DNA from: Dokdonella sp.
GTDB taxonomy: Bacteria; Pseudomonadota; Gammaproteobacteria; Xanthomonadales; Rhodanobacteraceae
NCBI RefSeq assembly: GCF_019634775.1
Contig: NZ_JAHCAS010000002.1
Location: forward strand, 248,001 to 312,000
DNA length: 64,000 nt
Direction of reading: 5' to 3'
Shown piece after piece: positions 1-10,440 of the stretch (the first letter of the stretch is position 1; every line of letters begins with the position of its first letter). The position numbers were made by a program, and so were the translations under genes. Under the pieces are notes generated by a model. The model searched no databases, had not been told where the DNA came from, and was given only the letters and a program-made list of their open reading frames with translations.

Positions 1-1610
1 AACGGGTTGCCGACTACTCCTGCGCCGCCGACGAGCAGAGTACGCAGCGGTCCGCCGCCGACAGGGCAGGGGCCACTTGGTGGCGGTGACAGGCATGAGC
101 GTGGATCGAGCGCGATCGTGCGCACCGTACCCATGTTGGGCACGCCGTGGACGAGGGCAATGCCGTTGTCGATCGTCGTCCAGGTGTTGCCGCCGTTGGT
201 GCTCTTGTACAGGCCGCCATCCTTCGGGCTCGGCCCGAGGTTGCGCTCCGAGTTGCCGACCGCGTAGACGGTGAACGGCTCGGCGGTCAGCGGATCGTTG
301 TCGACCGTGGTGCGATCGATCGCGATCGAGCGGATCTGTTCGGCATTGAGACCCGCAATCGCGTCCTCCCAGGTCATCCCCGCGTCGGGCGACTTCTGGA
401 TCGTACGCGTGGTCGTGAACGAATCGCCCTGACCGGCGAGCACGATGCTGCCCGGGCCCGTGTCGAGCGGATGCGCGGCGAGCGCACGGATGTTGACCGA
501 CTGGTAGTTGTTGTTGATCGCGCTCCAGCTGGCGCCGCCGTTGGTCGTACGGAACAAGCCGCCGTACTGCGTGCCGACCCACAGGTTCTGAACGGCGGGG
601 AACGAAGGATGGGCGACGACGACCGTCGCCTGCGCGGGATCGACACCGTTCGCGCTCAGGCCGTTGGTGACGCCCCAGGTAGTCCATGCCGGTACGGCAG
701 CCGCGAGGTTGGTCGTTGCGTGGAGGCCGCTCGCACGGCAGGCGACGAACAGCCCCTGCGGATTCGTGGGATGGGAGAAAATGGCGTCGATCCTGATGCA
801 GTTTGCCGCGCCGCCTGGCGCGCCGCGCGTGACCCAGGTCGCGCCAGCGTCGGTGGAGAAGGCGATCGTGGCGCCGTCCGAGAATGCGATGCGCTGGCTG
901 TCGTTGGGCCAGGCCGCCATCGTCATCGCGCCGGACAGCGTGGGTGGCGTGGTCGGCGTACCCCCCCAGGTGATGCCGTCATCCGTGCTGCGGATCACGG
1001 CTGCACCGCCGAAAACGCTCGGATCGGGGGAGCTGATGCTCGCATGGAGTGTGCCGTCGGCGGCGTACGTGATGCCGGCAAAGTAGATGTTGGCGGTGCC
1101 GGCCGCTGGTCCGGACCAGCTGTTGCCGCCATTGGTCGAGGTGTAGATGCCGTTATCGCTGATGACCGCCAGATGCGTCGTCGAGCCGCGCTTGAGGGCG
1201 AGACCTTTTGCGTAGGTATCGGTTGGCAGCGCCGGCAAGGACACCCAGAGGTCGCCGGCGTTGCCCGAGCGGTACATGCGGTTGCCGCTGGCCAGGTAGA
1301 GCACCGGCGCATTCGTGGCGACGGCGATGTCGCTGTAGTACGCGCCACTGACCAGGCCAACCTCGATGCGCTGCCATGACGAGCCGCTGCTGACGCTGCG
1401 GAACACGCCGCCGCTGCCTGCGGCGAACAGCGTGTTCGGCGCGGCTTCGTAGACCACCACGGCGTTGACCGTTCCTCCATAGGGGCCGGTGGTGCTCCAA
1501 CTGCCGACGGCGGCAATGGCCGGACCGGCGAGTGCTCCGAGGATGACGGTGGCCAGGCTGAGCCCGGCGTGAGGACGAGCGATCGGATGGCTGGTCATGG
1601 GATTCTTCAT
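1..1610 (-). CDS. Secreted Asp-box/BNR-repeat (sialidase-like propeller) protein, 3' end outside window
   Basis: The reading frame is open from ATG 1610 to the window edge, giving about 536 residues with no stop. It begins MKNPMTSHPIARPHAGL and has a hydrophobic signal segment ending near GPAIAA, so export is likely. Asp-box motifs recur along the chain: STNGGNSW, STDDGITW, TTNGGASW, SPDAGMTW and STNGGNTW. These mark the beta-hairpins of a BNR/YCF48-like propeller. A run of seven C at 961-967 is read through in frame, so the gene looks intact here. A second ATG at 1598 would also keep the signal peptide. Such proteins are common in Lysobacterales secretomes, but the sialidase catalytic residues cannot be identified and no enzyme activity is claimed. 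The C-terminus, where a sorting tail could sit, is not visible. Confidence 0.85.
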   Translation of the reverse strand, partial: MKNPMTSHPIARPHAGLSLATVILGALAGPAIAAVGSWSTTGPYGGTVNAVVVYEAAPNTLFAAGSGGVFRSVSSGSSWQRIEVGLVSGAYYSDIAVATNAPVLYLASGNRMYRSGNAGDLWVSLPALPTDTYAKGLALKRGSTTHLAVISDNGIYTSTNGGNSWSGPAAGTANIYFAGITYAADGTLHASISSPDPSVFGGAAVIRSTDDGITWGGTPTTPPTLSGAMTMAAWPNDSQRIAFSDGATIAFSTDAGATWVTRGAPGGAANCIRIDAIFSHPTNPQGLFVACRASGLHATTNLAAAVPAWTTWGVTNGLSANGVDPAQATVVVAHPSFPAVQNLWVGTQYGGLFRTTNGGASWSAINNNYQSVNIRALAAHPLDTGPGSIVLAGQGDSFTTTRTIQKSPDAGMTWEDAIAGLNAEQIRSIAIDRTTVDNDPLTAEPFTVYAVGNSERNLGPSPKDGGLYKSTNGGNTWTTIDNGIALVHGVPNMGTVRTIALDPRSCLSPPPSGPCPVGGGPLRTLLVGGAGVVGNP

Positions 1611-1928
1611 GGATGTGGTTCCCCAACCTAATACGCAAAACAGCAGGCGACCAAGACAGCATCGATTGGACGAGTGTGATCTGGTCGATATCCGGGTCGC
1701 ACCGCGGTGCGCAATCGCCTTGCCGGAGACCCTTCAGGGGCGAAGAACGGTGACTCAGCGGGAAAGCATCGCCTCTGCCGAGGCTCCTTCGGCGGATACC
1801 ACGAAATACTTGCCTTGGGGAGGTCTGATCAACTCCCTTCGCGGCTGAAGCCGTTCCCGCAAGGCCCTGATTTCGCGGGAGGACTTCGGCCGTGAAGGGC
1901 ATAATCAGAGCATCTCGGGTGCCCTGAT
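1611..1928. other. Intergenic region with degenerate palindromic repeat arms
   Basis: No gene is seen in these about 318 bases upstream of the BNR gene. The segment near 1728-1745 (GACCCTTCAGGGGCG) and the segment near 1838-1858 (CGCGGCTGAAGCCGTTCCCG) resemble degenerate arms of the two palindromic repeat families found elsewhere in the window (GGAGCCCCTTCAGGGGCGAT and GGAAGCGGCTTCAGCCGCGAT). Confidence 0.45.
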
Positions 1929-4328
<2,400 letters not shown>

Positions 4329-5384
4329 ATGAAACACAAGGCTTTGAGTGTGCTCATCGCCGCTGCAATGCTTGGCGGTGGTGCATCCGTCGCGACCGCA
4401 CAGGATGGCAGCTGGTACCTTGCCCCGCGGGTCGGCGTCGTCGTACCGGACAGCAACCGCAACACCGATGAATCGCTCTACGTGGGCATCGGTATCGGCT
4501 GGTGGGTGAATCCGAATTTCGCGGTCGATTTCGAGTACGGCATCAACAACGCCGACTGGGAGAACAATTCTTTCCGCGATGGCCACGAGTGGGAGAGCGT
4601 CAGCCTCGGCGTGACTGGTCGCTGGTTCTTCGGTGAGCAGGGCTCGTCGTGGCGTCCGTATGTGCTCGCTGGAGTCGGTGCGCTGCGCCACGCCGGCTAT
4701 TCGCAGTCCGTGCAGGAGCGCGGCTGGGATCCGATGGCCACCGTCGGTGGCGGTATCCAGTACAGCCTTTCCGACCGAATCGCCCTGCGCGGCGAGCTTG
4801 CTGCCCGCTACGACAAGGACAACAACACGCAGCGCGGCCAGTTCGTCGGCGCTGGTGACCACAACCACTACGTCGACGCCATCGCCACGATCGGCCTGAC
4901 GATCGGCTTCGGTGGTGGTGCGGCCCCGGCTCCAGAGCCGGCCGCTGAGCCGCCGGCTGCCTACACGCCGCCGCCGCCGGCCGAGGAAGCGCCGGTCGCC
5001 ACCCCGATCACGATTGACCTGCGCGGTGTGAACTTCAAGTTCGACCGTCCGAAGGCCGGTGAGTCGAACATCACGCCGACGCTGCAGGAGCCGACCGCCG
5101 ACTCGATCGCGATCCTCGACCAGGCCGTCGATGTGCTGACCCGCAACCCGGAAGTCCGTGTCGAGCTCGCGGGCCACACCGACTCGATCGGCAGCGACGA
5201 GTACAACCAGAAGCTGTCGGAGCGCCGCGCGCAGATCGTCTACGACTACCTGACCTCGCATGGTGTCAGCGCCAGTCAGATCTCGGGCGTCGTTGGCTTC
5301 GGCGAGAGCCGTCCGATCGACACGAACGACACCCGCGAAGGCCGTGCGCGCAACCGCCGCACGGAACTGGGCGTCCAGCAGTAA
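4329..5384 (+). CDS. OmpA-family outer membrane porin/peptidoglycan-binding protein
   Basis: The protein has 351 residues and starts at ATG 4329, chosen because of the strong AGAGGAG ribosome site just upstream and the signal peptide MKHKALSVLIAAAMLGGGAS...TAQ. Residues about 25-200 alternate as an eight-strand beta-barrel, followed by a Pro/Ala hinge (APAPEPAAEPPAAYTPPPP). The C-terminal OmpA domain carries the peptidoglycan-binding signature GHTDSIGSDEYNQKLSERRA and ends in RNRRTELGVQQ. It anchors the outer membrane to the cell wall. A strong intrinsic terminator follows 26 bases after the stop, and codon use is highly biased, both consistent with high single-gene expression. OmpA or OprF would be the closest named relatives. 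Confidence 0.93.
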   Translation: MKHKALSVLIAAAMLGGGASVATAQDGSWYLAPRVGVVVPDSNRNTDESLYVGIGIGWWVNPNFAVDFEYGINNADWENNSFRDGHEWESVSLGVTGRWFFGEQGSSWRPYVLAGVGALRHAGYSQSVQERGWDPMATVGGGIQYSLSDRIALRGELAARYDKDNNTQRGQFVGAGDHNHYVDAIATIGLTIGFGGGAAPAPEPAAEPPAAYTPPPPAEEAPVATPITIDLRGVNFKFDRPKAGESNITPTLQEPTADSIAILDQAVDVLTRNPEVRVELAGHTDSIGSDEYNQKLSERRAQIVYDYLTSHGVSASQISGVVGFGESRPIDTNDTREGRARNRRTELGVQQ

Positions 5385-5410
5385 TACCGGCCTTCGGGTC
5401 GAGCGTCACG

Positions 5411-5442
5411 AAAAGGCCCCGCTCAAGCGGGGCCTTTTTTTT
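5411..5442 (+). terminator. Rho-independent terminator of the OmpA-family gene
   Basis: A perfect stem AAAGGCCCCGC / GCGGGGCCTTT with a TCAA loop is followed by a run of eight T and preceded by four A. The symmetry means it could also stop transcription arriving from the other strand, from the suhB side. Confidence 0.93.
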
Positions 5443-5569
5443 GTTGCGGGTGACGCACGGAACGAAGCTGCGTTGGTTGTGCGAGATGGCATGCCGATGA
5501 TGACGCGGTGAGCGGGTACCGCGAGCGAAGTCGCTGCCGCCGCCAAGGCGTTCCCCGCGGGGATTCGCG

Positions 5570-6370
5570 TCAGCGAGCCAGCGTGGGGGGCAGTTCGGCG
5601 GAGATTGCCTTGACCATGCCGGCGACGACATGGATGCCGCCGGCAACGAGGTTGCCGGTTTCCGGGATGCCGTCGCGCCCGACGAAGTCGCAGTAGCGTC
5701 CACCGGCTTCACGCACGAGCAGGCAACCGGCCGCCATGTCCCAGGGCTTGAGGCCGATCTCGAAAAAGCCGTCGTAACGCCCGCTCGCCGCATAGGCGAG
5801 GTCGAGCGCGGCTGAACCACTGCGGCGAAGGTCTTCGGCTTCCGCGAGCAGGGCGCGCGTCATGCCGAGTTGGGCATCGAGGTGGGCGCGCTGGCGGTAC
5901 GGGAATCCGGTCGCCAGCAGGGCGCCGCCGAGTTGCCCGCGCGAACTGGCACGGATGCGCCGGTCATTGAGGTAGGCGCCATCGCCACGACTGGCCGTGA
6001 ACAGTTCGTCGCGCAGTGGGTCATAGACGACACCGTAGACCGGTTCGTCGTTCTCCAGCATCGCGATCGATACCGAGAAGTGCGGGATGCCGCGCAGGTA
6101 GTTGTGCGTACCGTCGAGCGGATCGATGACCCAAGTGTGCTTGGCCTTGCCCTGCGCGCCACTTTCCTCGGCGAGGATCGCGTGCGCGGGGAAGGCTCGC
6201 TTCAGCTCGCGTATGATCTCGGCTTCGGCGGCGCGGTCGACTTCCGACGCGAAATCCATGCGCTGCTTCTCGACGACGGCAAGCCCGTCGACGCGGTTCA
6301 TGTAGCGCAGGATGATCTGACCTGCGGCGCGCGCGGCGCGCACGGCGACATTGACTGCGGGTCTTGCCAT
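5570..6370 (-). CDS. suhB: Inositol-1-monophosphatase family protein
   Basis: The protein has 266 residues, against 267 for E. coli SuhB. It is a Mg2+-dependent phosphatase of the FIG superfamily that hydrolyses inositol monophosphates; in E. coli SuhB also joins rRNA transcription antitermination complexes. The metal-site motifs are AEESGAQG (near 68), DPLDGTHNYLRGIPHFSVSI (near 84) and KPWDMAAGCLLVREAGG (near 210). The start MARPAVNVAVRAARAAG at 6370 fits the family N-terminus; the frame continues further upstream but that sequence lies antisense to trmJ and is not credible. It is divergent from trmJ, an arrangement conserved in gammaproteobacteria. Confidence 0.95.
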   Translation of the reverse strand: MARPAVNVAVRAARAAGQIILRYMNRVDGLAVVEKQRMDFASEVDRAAEAEIIRELKRAFPAHAILAEESGAQGKAKHTWVIDPLDGTHNYLRGIPHFSVSIAMLENDEPVYGVVYDPLRDELFTASRGDGAYLNDRRIRASSRGQLGGALLATGFPYRQRAHLDAQLGMTRALLAEAEDLRRSGSAALDLAYAASGRYDGFFEIGLKPWDMAAGCLLVREAGGRYCDFVGRDGIPETGNLVAGGIHVVAGMVKAISAELPPTLAR

Positions 6371-6520
6371 GGTCGGGGCGTCGGGTTCGGCTGGAAAAGA
6401 GCGCGCGAATGACGACAGCGCGACGGACAAGGGTAGCAAAATCACCTGCCTGCGGCCATGTGCGTGGCGCGTCGGCCGAGCTGGCAGTCTGGTCTGGGCG
6501 GAACATTCCGGGGGGGGGCG

Positions 6521-7300
6521 ATGAACACTGACGAGGAACGCAATGCACGCTCTGCACGGGTGCGCTTCGTGCTCGTCAACACTTCGCATCCCGGCAATAT
6601 CGGCAGCGCCGCACGGGCGATCCGCACGATGGGCTTCGACCGGCTCGGTCTGGTCGCGCCTGAATCGTTCCCACATGGCGATGCCTATGCGCTCGCCGCG
6701 GGCGCGCTCGATGTGCTCGATCGCGCCTGCATCTCGTCGACGCTGCAGCAGGCCGTGGCCGATTGCTCGCTTGTCATCGGTGCGACGGCGCGCTTGCGCG
6801 GTGTTTCGCTCGAGGAATGGTCGCCGCGCGAGGCTGCGACGCGTGTGCTCGAGGCCGCCGAGCGGGGGCGCGAGGTCGCGCTCGTGTTTGGCAACGAGCG
6901 TGTGGGGCTCAGCAACGACGAGATCATGCTGTGCCATGCCGCCGTGCACATCCCGAGTGATCCGGGTTATTCGTCGCTGAATCTGGCTCAGGCAGTGCAG
7001 GTGCTCGCCTACGAACTGCGCATGGCGCAGCTCGCAGGCGTTGCTGCACGCGTGGGCAATACCGATGCTCCGGCGACCAGCATCGAACTCGAAGGCTTTT
7101 TCACCCATCTCGCCACGACGCTGGACGACATCGATTTCCACAAGGGTCGTTCGCCGCGCACGATCATGCGTCGCCTGCGCAAGCTGTTCCTGCGCGCGCA
7201 GCCGGACCAGCGCGAGCTGCGCGTGCTCCGCGGCATCCTTGCCGACGCACAACGAATGGCACGTCTGGCAAAGGAACGGATTGATGATGAGTCCGATTGA
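6521..7300 (+). CDS. trmJ: tRNA (cytidine/uridine-2'-O-)-methyltransferase TrmJ
   Basis: The 259-residue SPOUT-family methyltransferase modifies the ribose at position 32 in the tRNA anticodon loop using S-adenosylmethionine. The N-terminus has VLVNTSHPGNIGSAARAI, and the trefoil-knot cofactor site is formed by VFGNERVGLSNDEI (near 125) and YSSLNLAQAVQVLAYEL (near 148). The ATG at 6521 follows a long G run that would act as the ribosome site. An in-frame start exists 63 bases upstream but lacks family similarity. The gene faces away from suhB. Confidence 0.95.
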   Translation: MNTDEERNARSARVRFVLVNTSHPGNIGSAARAIRTMGFDRLGLVAPESFPHGDAYALAAGALDVLDRACISSTLQQAVADCSLVIGATARLRGVSLEEWSPREAATRVLEAAERGREVALVFGNERVGLSNDEIMLCHAAVHIPSDPGYSSLNLAQAVQVLAYELRMAQLAGVAARVGNTDAPATSIELEGFFTHLATTLDDIDFHKGRSPRTIMRRLRKLFLRAQPDQRELRVLRGILADAQRMARLAKERIDDESD

Positions 7301-7531
7301 TCAGGCCCTCGGCTGGTGCAAGCCAGGCCGGTGCAATGCCCGATCGGTAGGCATCGATGGAGCCCCGTGAATATTCCGTCGTTGAGTCGGCGTGGTCGCC
7401 GCGTGGCTCGAACCGACCTACTACATCCCGGTCGAGCCGAGGGCCGGCCAGGACGGCGGCCTTGCTGGATGGCTGGCGCTGTCGCCATGCGCATGGCAGG
7501 CTCGGCATGTTGCAGACATGGCCCACCGGTG

Positions 7532-8152
7532 ATGAACACCGATCCGCATGCCACCGAGCCCTCGTTCGCGAAGCCGCCCGTGGGCGTGCCAATGCCCGCG
7601 GTGCCGATCATCGTCGCCGTCATGGGCTTGCCGGGCGCCGGCAAGAGCATCGCCGCTCGAGCGCTCGAGGAACACCTGGGTCTGCGCCGCATCTGCCGCG
7701 ACACGATCCGCGCGGCGATGTTTCCGGGCGGCGGTGACAGCTTCATCGAGAAGCGCGCGGCCTGGCGCAGCCTCCTGCTCGGGCTCGAGATCAACTGCAT
7801 GCTTGGCATCGGTAGCGTCATCGATGGCGCTACCTTCTCCAGACGCAAGGAGCTCGAACGCGTTGCCGCAATCGGTGCGCGCCACCGCATCGTCACGATC
7901 CCGCTGTTCGTCGATTGTCCGCCCGACATTGCGCGCGAGCGCGTTGCCCGTGACTTCGCCACACGCAGTCACGTTGCTCGTGATCGCACTCCCGATCTCG
8001 TCAACGACGTACTCGCCCGCCGGGAACCACCTCCGCCCGAGGCCTTGCGCATCGATGGTTCACTGGCGGCAGGAGCGCTTCGCCGCGCTGCGGTCGCCGC
8101 GGTCCGTGAATCGATTGCCGCTGCGGTTGCAAGCGGAGACGCGCAAGGCTAG
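7532..8152 (+). CDS. P-loop NTP-binding kinase-like protein (AAA_33 type)
   Basis: The 206-residue protein has a Walker A motif GLPGAGKS at about residue 33. A conserved CRDTIRAAMFPGG segment follows, then a DGATFSRRKELER segment typical of small zeta-toxin/AAA_33-like kinases that phosphorylate small molecules or nucleosides. The preferred start is ATG 7532 (MNTDPHATEP). The 231 bases between trmJ and this gene hold no recognised element. No partner gene reveals the substrate, and no antitoxin is adjacent, so a toxin role is not supported. It ends in TAG. Confidence 0.7.
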   Translation: MNTDPHATEPSFAKPPVGVPMPAVPIIVAVMGLPGAGKSIAARALEEHLGLRRICRDTIRAAMFPGGGDSFIEKRAAWRSLLLGLEINCMLGIGSVIDGATFSRRKELERVAAIGARHRIVTIPLFVDCPPDIARERVARDFATRSHVARDRTPDLVNDVLARREPPPPEALRIDGSLAAGALRRAAVAAVRESIAAAVASGDAQG

Positions 8153-8170
8153 GGAATCGATAGCTTGGGG

Positions 8171-8265
8171 CCGTCCTGTGCGGGCGCAGTTCGGCGTTGC
8201 GCCGGCTCGACAGACGGCCAGTTTGCCTTTGCCGTCGCGCCTTGATCCGTGGCCGCACAGGACGG
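8171..8265. repeat. Widely spaced 13-bp perfect inverted repeat between convergent genes
   Basis: CCGTCCTGTGCGG at 8171-8183 is exactly complementary to CCGCACAGGACGG at 8253-8265, with a GC-rich 69-base interior. It lies between the ends of the P-loop kinase gene and rlmM, where a bidirectional transcription barrier would be useful. No T-run follows, so it is not a standard terminator. Confidence 0.6.
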
Positions 8266-8362
8266 TGACGCCGTTGTGGGATTGATCGGAACACCCCTGG
8301 TGGAAAGTCGGCGAGTGAGGGCGCTCCGGCAAGGCATCGATCGAGCTTGGCCGTGATCAGCC

Positions 8363-9463
8363 CTACGTGGCGATGCAGCGCGCGAAGACGGTGATCTCCT
8401 CGCGGTCATGGTAGAGCTGGCGGGCGCGCCAATCGAGGCGACGACCGCTGGCGGCGACGGCTTGCTCGACGAGTCTGCGGCACAACATGACTTCTTCGTG
8501 GCGCTTCTTCATTGGCAGCTTCAGGTTGAAGATCGCCTGCCGACACCAGCCACCAACGAGCCATTCGGCCATGCGCTGGGCTACCTTGCGTGGCTGTTCG
8601 ACCATGTCACAGACCATCCACTCGACCGGCTGCGTCGGGCGGTAGCGGAAACCGTCTTCGCGCAGGTGGGTGACGAGACCACCTGCGAGCAGGGCGGCAT
8701 CCATTGGCCCGTTATCGACCGCGGTGACGTGCAGGCCGCGGCGGACGAGTTGCCAGGTCCAGCCGCCAGGTGCGGCACCGAGGTCGACGGCATGCAGGCC
8801 GGGCCTGAGCCAGCGTTCGCGCTCGCCGGCATCGAGCAGGGTCAGGAAGGCTTCCTCGAGCTTGAGGGTCGAACGGCTCGGTGCCGACGAAGGGAAGCGC
8901 AGGCGTGGAATGCCCCCGGGCCAGGGGGCGGCGTCGTCGATGCGTGTCGAACCGACGAACGCGGTGCGCGCGTCGACGAGACAGACGTGCAGGCGGCGCG
9001 ACGACGTGGATTCGATGAGCCGTTCGCGCTTGAGCGCGGCGATGAGCGCATGGTTCAGCGAGCGGCACAGCGCGGCAAGTTCGCGCGCCGCGTCATTGTC
9101 GGGTGCTTCGATCCAGGCATCGCACCATGGTCCGCCGACAGCGCGGATTGCCGGCATCAGCACACCGAGGCGATCCCGCTCGGGCAGGCCGTCGATACGC
9201 GCGGCAAGCTGAAGGCGCTGGCGCGCGAACACGAGATCCCGCCAGCGCACCGCGGCATCGAAGCGATTCGCGGTATCGGCGTCGGCAAGGATGAATTCGA
9301 CGAAGGCGCTGCCGGCGCGCGTGCGCGCGAAGCCACCGCAGGCCAGTGCGCGATCGTGGCCGCCGAGTTCCTGCGCGCACTCGCTCTCGAAGCCGGCGCG
9401 GCAATAGGCCAGCACACCATGCAAGCGCGTGACGGCTGCGACAGGATCAGTAGTGGCTGCCAT
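8363..9463 (-). CDS. rlmM: 23S rRNA (cytidine2498-2'-O)-methyltransferase RlmM
   Basis: The protein has 366 residues, the same length as the E. coli enzyme. It methylates the ribose of C2498 in the peptidyl-transferase region of 23S rRNA. The N-terminal part (about 12-200) is the THUMP-like RNA-binding region, starting GVLAYCRAGFESECAQEL. The Rossmann domain carries the S-adenosylmethionine motif AVDLGAAPGGWTWQLVRRG near 228 and WMVCDMVEQPRKVAQRM near 283. It starts inside the last 17 bases of the deaminase gene, so translation of the two is probably coupled. Confidence 0.95.
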   Translation of the reverse strand: MAATTDPVAAVTRLHGVLAYCRAGFESECAQELGGHDRALACGGFARTRAGSAFVEFILADADTANRFDAAVRWRDLVFARQRLQLAARIDGLPERDRLGVLMPAIRAVGGPWCDAWIEAPDNDAARELAALCRSLNHALIAALKRERLIESTSSRRLHVCLVDARTAFVGSTRIDDAAPWPGGIPRLRFPSSAPSRSTLKLEEAFLTLLDAGERERWLRPGLHAVDLGAAPGGWTWQLVRRGLHVTAVDNGPMDAALLAGGLVTHLREDGFRYRPTQPVEWMVCDMVEQPRKVAQRMAEWLVGGWCRQAIFNLKLPMKKRHEEVMLCRRLVEQAVAASGRRLDWRARQLYHDREEITVFARCIAT

Positions 9464-10007
9464 CGCTGTCGCGGTAGAGGTGAAAGACCTCGCGCGCGGT
9501 CTGGCGCAGGATGTCGCGGCGCACGCGGATGCCTCTGCGTTCGAGCTCGCCGATCCAGTCGGCGGGCAGGGGGCCTTCGTCGAAGCCGCTCAGCTCCATC
9601 ACGTCCTCGGCGCGTGCACCGATGAGCAATTCGTCGATACCTGCCCAGAAGCTCGCGCCATAGCACATTGCGCAGGGTTGCGCGCTGGTGGCGAGGATGT
9701 GGCGGCTGCCGGTCTCGTTGAGACGGAAGCGACGCAGGCGTGCCTGCGCGCTCATGAAGGCCATCATTTCGGCATGAGCCACCGAACAGGACTGCGGCAC
9801 CACGCGGTTGACGCCGACCGCGACGAGTTGGCCGTCACCGTTGAACACGGCCGCGCCAAACGGCCCGCCCGTTCGCAACTCCACATTGCGCCGTGCCAGC
9901 GTAATGGCGAGGGCGACGCGCGTCTCGTCGTCGGGATAGGTCGCGCTCGAATCGATTTCCTGGTGGATCCACGCCGGCAGCGAGAGTCCGATCTGGGCGA
10001 AGAGCAT
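9447..10007 (-). CDS. Nucleoside/nucleobase deaminase (CDA-fold)
   Basis: The 186-residue zinc-dependent deaminase has the paired signatures HAE (His78, Glu80) and PCAMC (Cys112, Cys115), which bind zinc and perform the hydrolytic deamination. An N-terminal substrate loop contains GGPFGAAVF. The overall pattern is closer to guanine deaminase or nucleoside deaminases than to the tRNA A34 enzyme TadA, which usually starts directly at the catalytic core. The start is ATG 10007. The gene overlaps rlmM by 17 bases and is followed by it, so the pair is likely co-expressed. The substrate is not determined by the sequence. Confidence 0.82.
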   Translation of the reverse strand: MLFAQIGLSLPAWIHQEIDSSATYPDDETRVALAITLARRNVELRTGGPFGAAVFNGDGQLVAVGVNRVVPQSCSVAHAEMMAFMSAQARLRRFRLNETGSRHILATSAQPCAMCYGASFWAGIDELLIGARAEDVMELSGFDEGPLPADWIGELERRGIRVRRDILRQTAREVFHLYRDSDGSHY

Positions 10008-10035
10008 TGGGGTGTTTCCGGTCGTGGTTGCGGAT

Positions 10036-10335
10036 TCATTCGGTAGTGGCGACACGATTGCTGCAGCGGTGCTGTACGCAGGCACAGCCTTCGACGTTCG
10101 GGAAGCCGCAGACACCAGCCAGGCCCTTGCGCGCGCACTCGGCCTTCACGCGATCGGGGAACACCCGGCTGTCCCGGTTGACGCAGGCTGGGTAGTGGCC
10201 GCAGCAGTTGCCGACATTCTTGACCACGCAATCGCTGTCCACGTTGCAGCGGTAGTCGACTTCGTCGACCGGCATCACCGCTGTCGCGGGACGGGCCGTG
10301 CAGCAGAGCAGGAGCAGGACTGCGAAGGTGCGCAT
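10036..10335 (-). CDS. Small cysteine-rich secreted protein, function unknown
   Basis: The 99-residue protein begins MRTFAVLLLLCCTARPATA, a clear signal peptide with a probable cleavage after Ala19. The roughly 80-residue mature part has ten cysteines (30, 36, 44, 45, 51, 67, 76, 84, 86, 91), an even number suggesting five disulfides. Conspicuous motifs are CNVDSDCVVKNVGNCCG and VCGFPNVEGCACV. The gene lies 28 bases upstream of the deaminase gene and could be transcribed with it. I do not recognise a characterised family. The signal peptide, cysteine spacing and lack of a competing frame support a real gene. Confidence 0.72.
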   Translation of the reverse strand: MRTFAVLLLLCCTARPATAVMPVDEVDYRCNVDSDCVVKNVGNCCGHYPACVNRDSRVFPDRVKAECARKGLAGVCGFPNVEGCACVQHRCSNRVATTE

Positions 10336-10440
10336 GGGAGGATCATAGCGCCGGGCGCGGCAGATGAGATTGGATGCCTCCGCGATTTGTTCTCCCGCAG
10401 CACGGGGAAAGCGGAATGGCCGTGCCGCGCAGGAATCGGA

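Noticed and set aside
147..1379. Long plus-strand frame of 410 codons
   Set aside because: It is antisense to the Asp-box protein, which has a signal peptide and motif repeats; the plus-strand product is Arg/Gly-rich with no recognisable domain.
6371..7252. Upstream extension of the suhB frame to 7252
   Set aside because: It lies antisense to trmJ and has no similarity to the phosphatase family; the conserved SuhB N-terminus begins at 6370.
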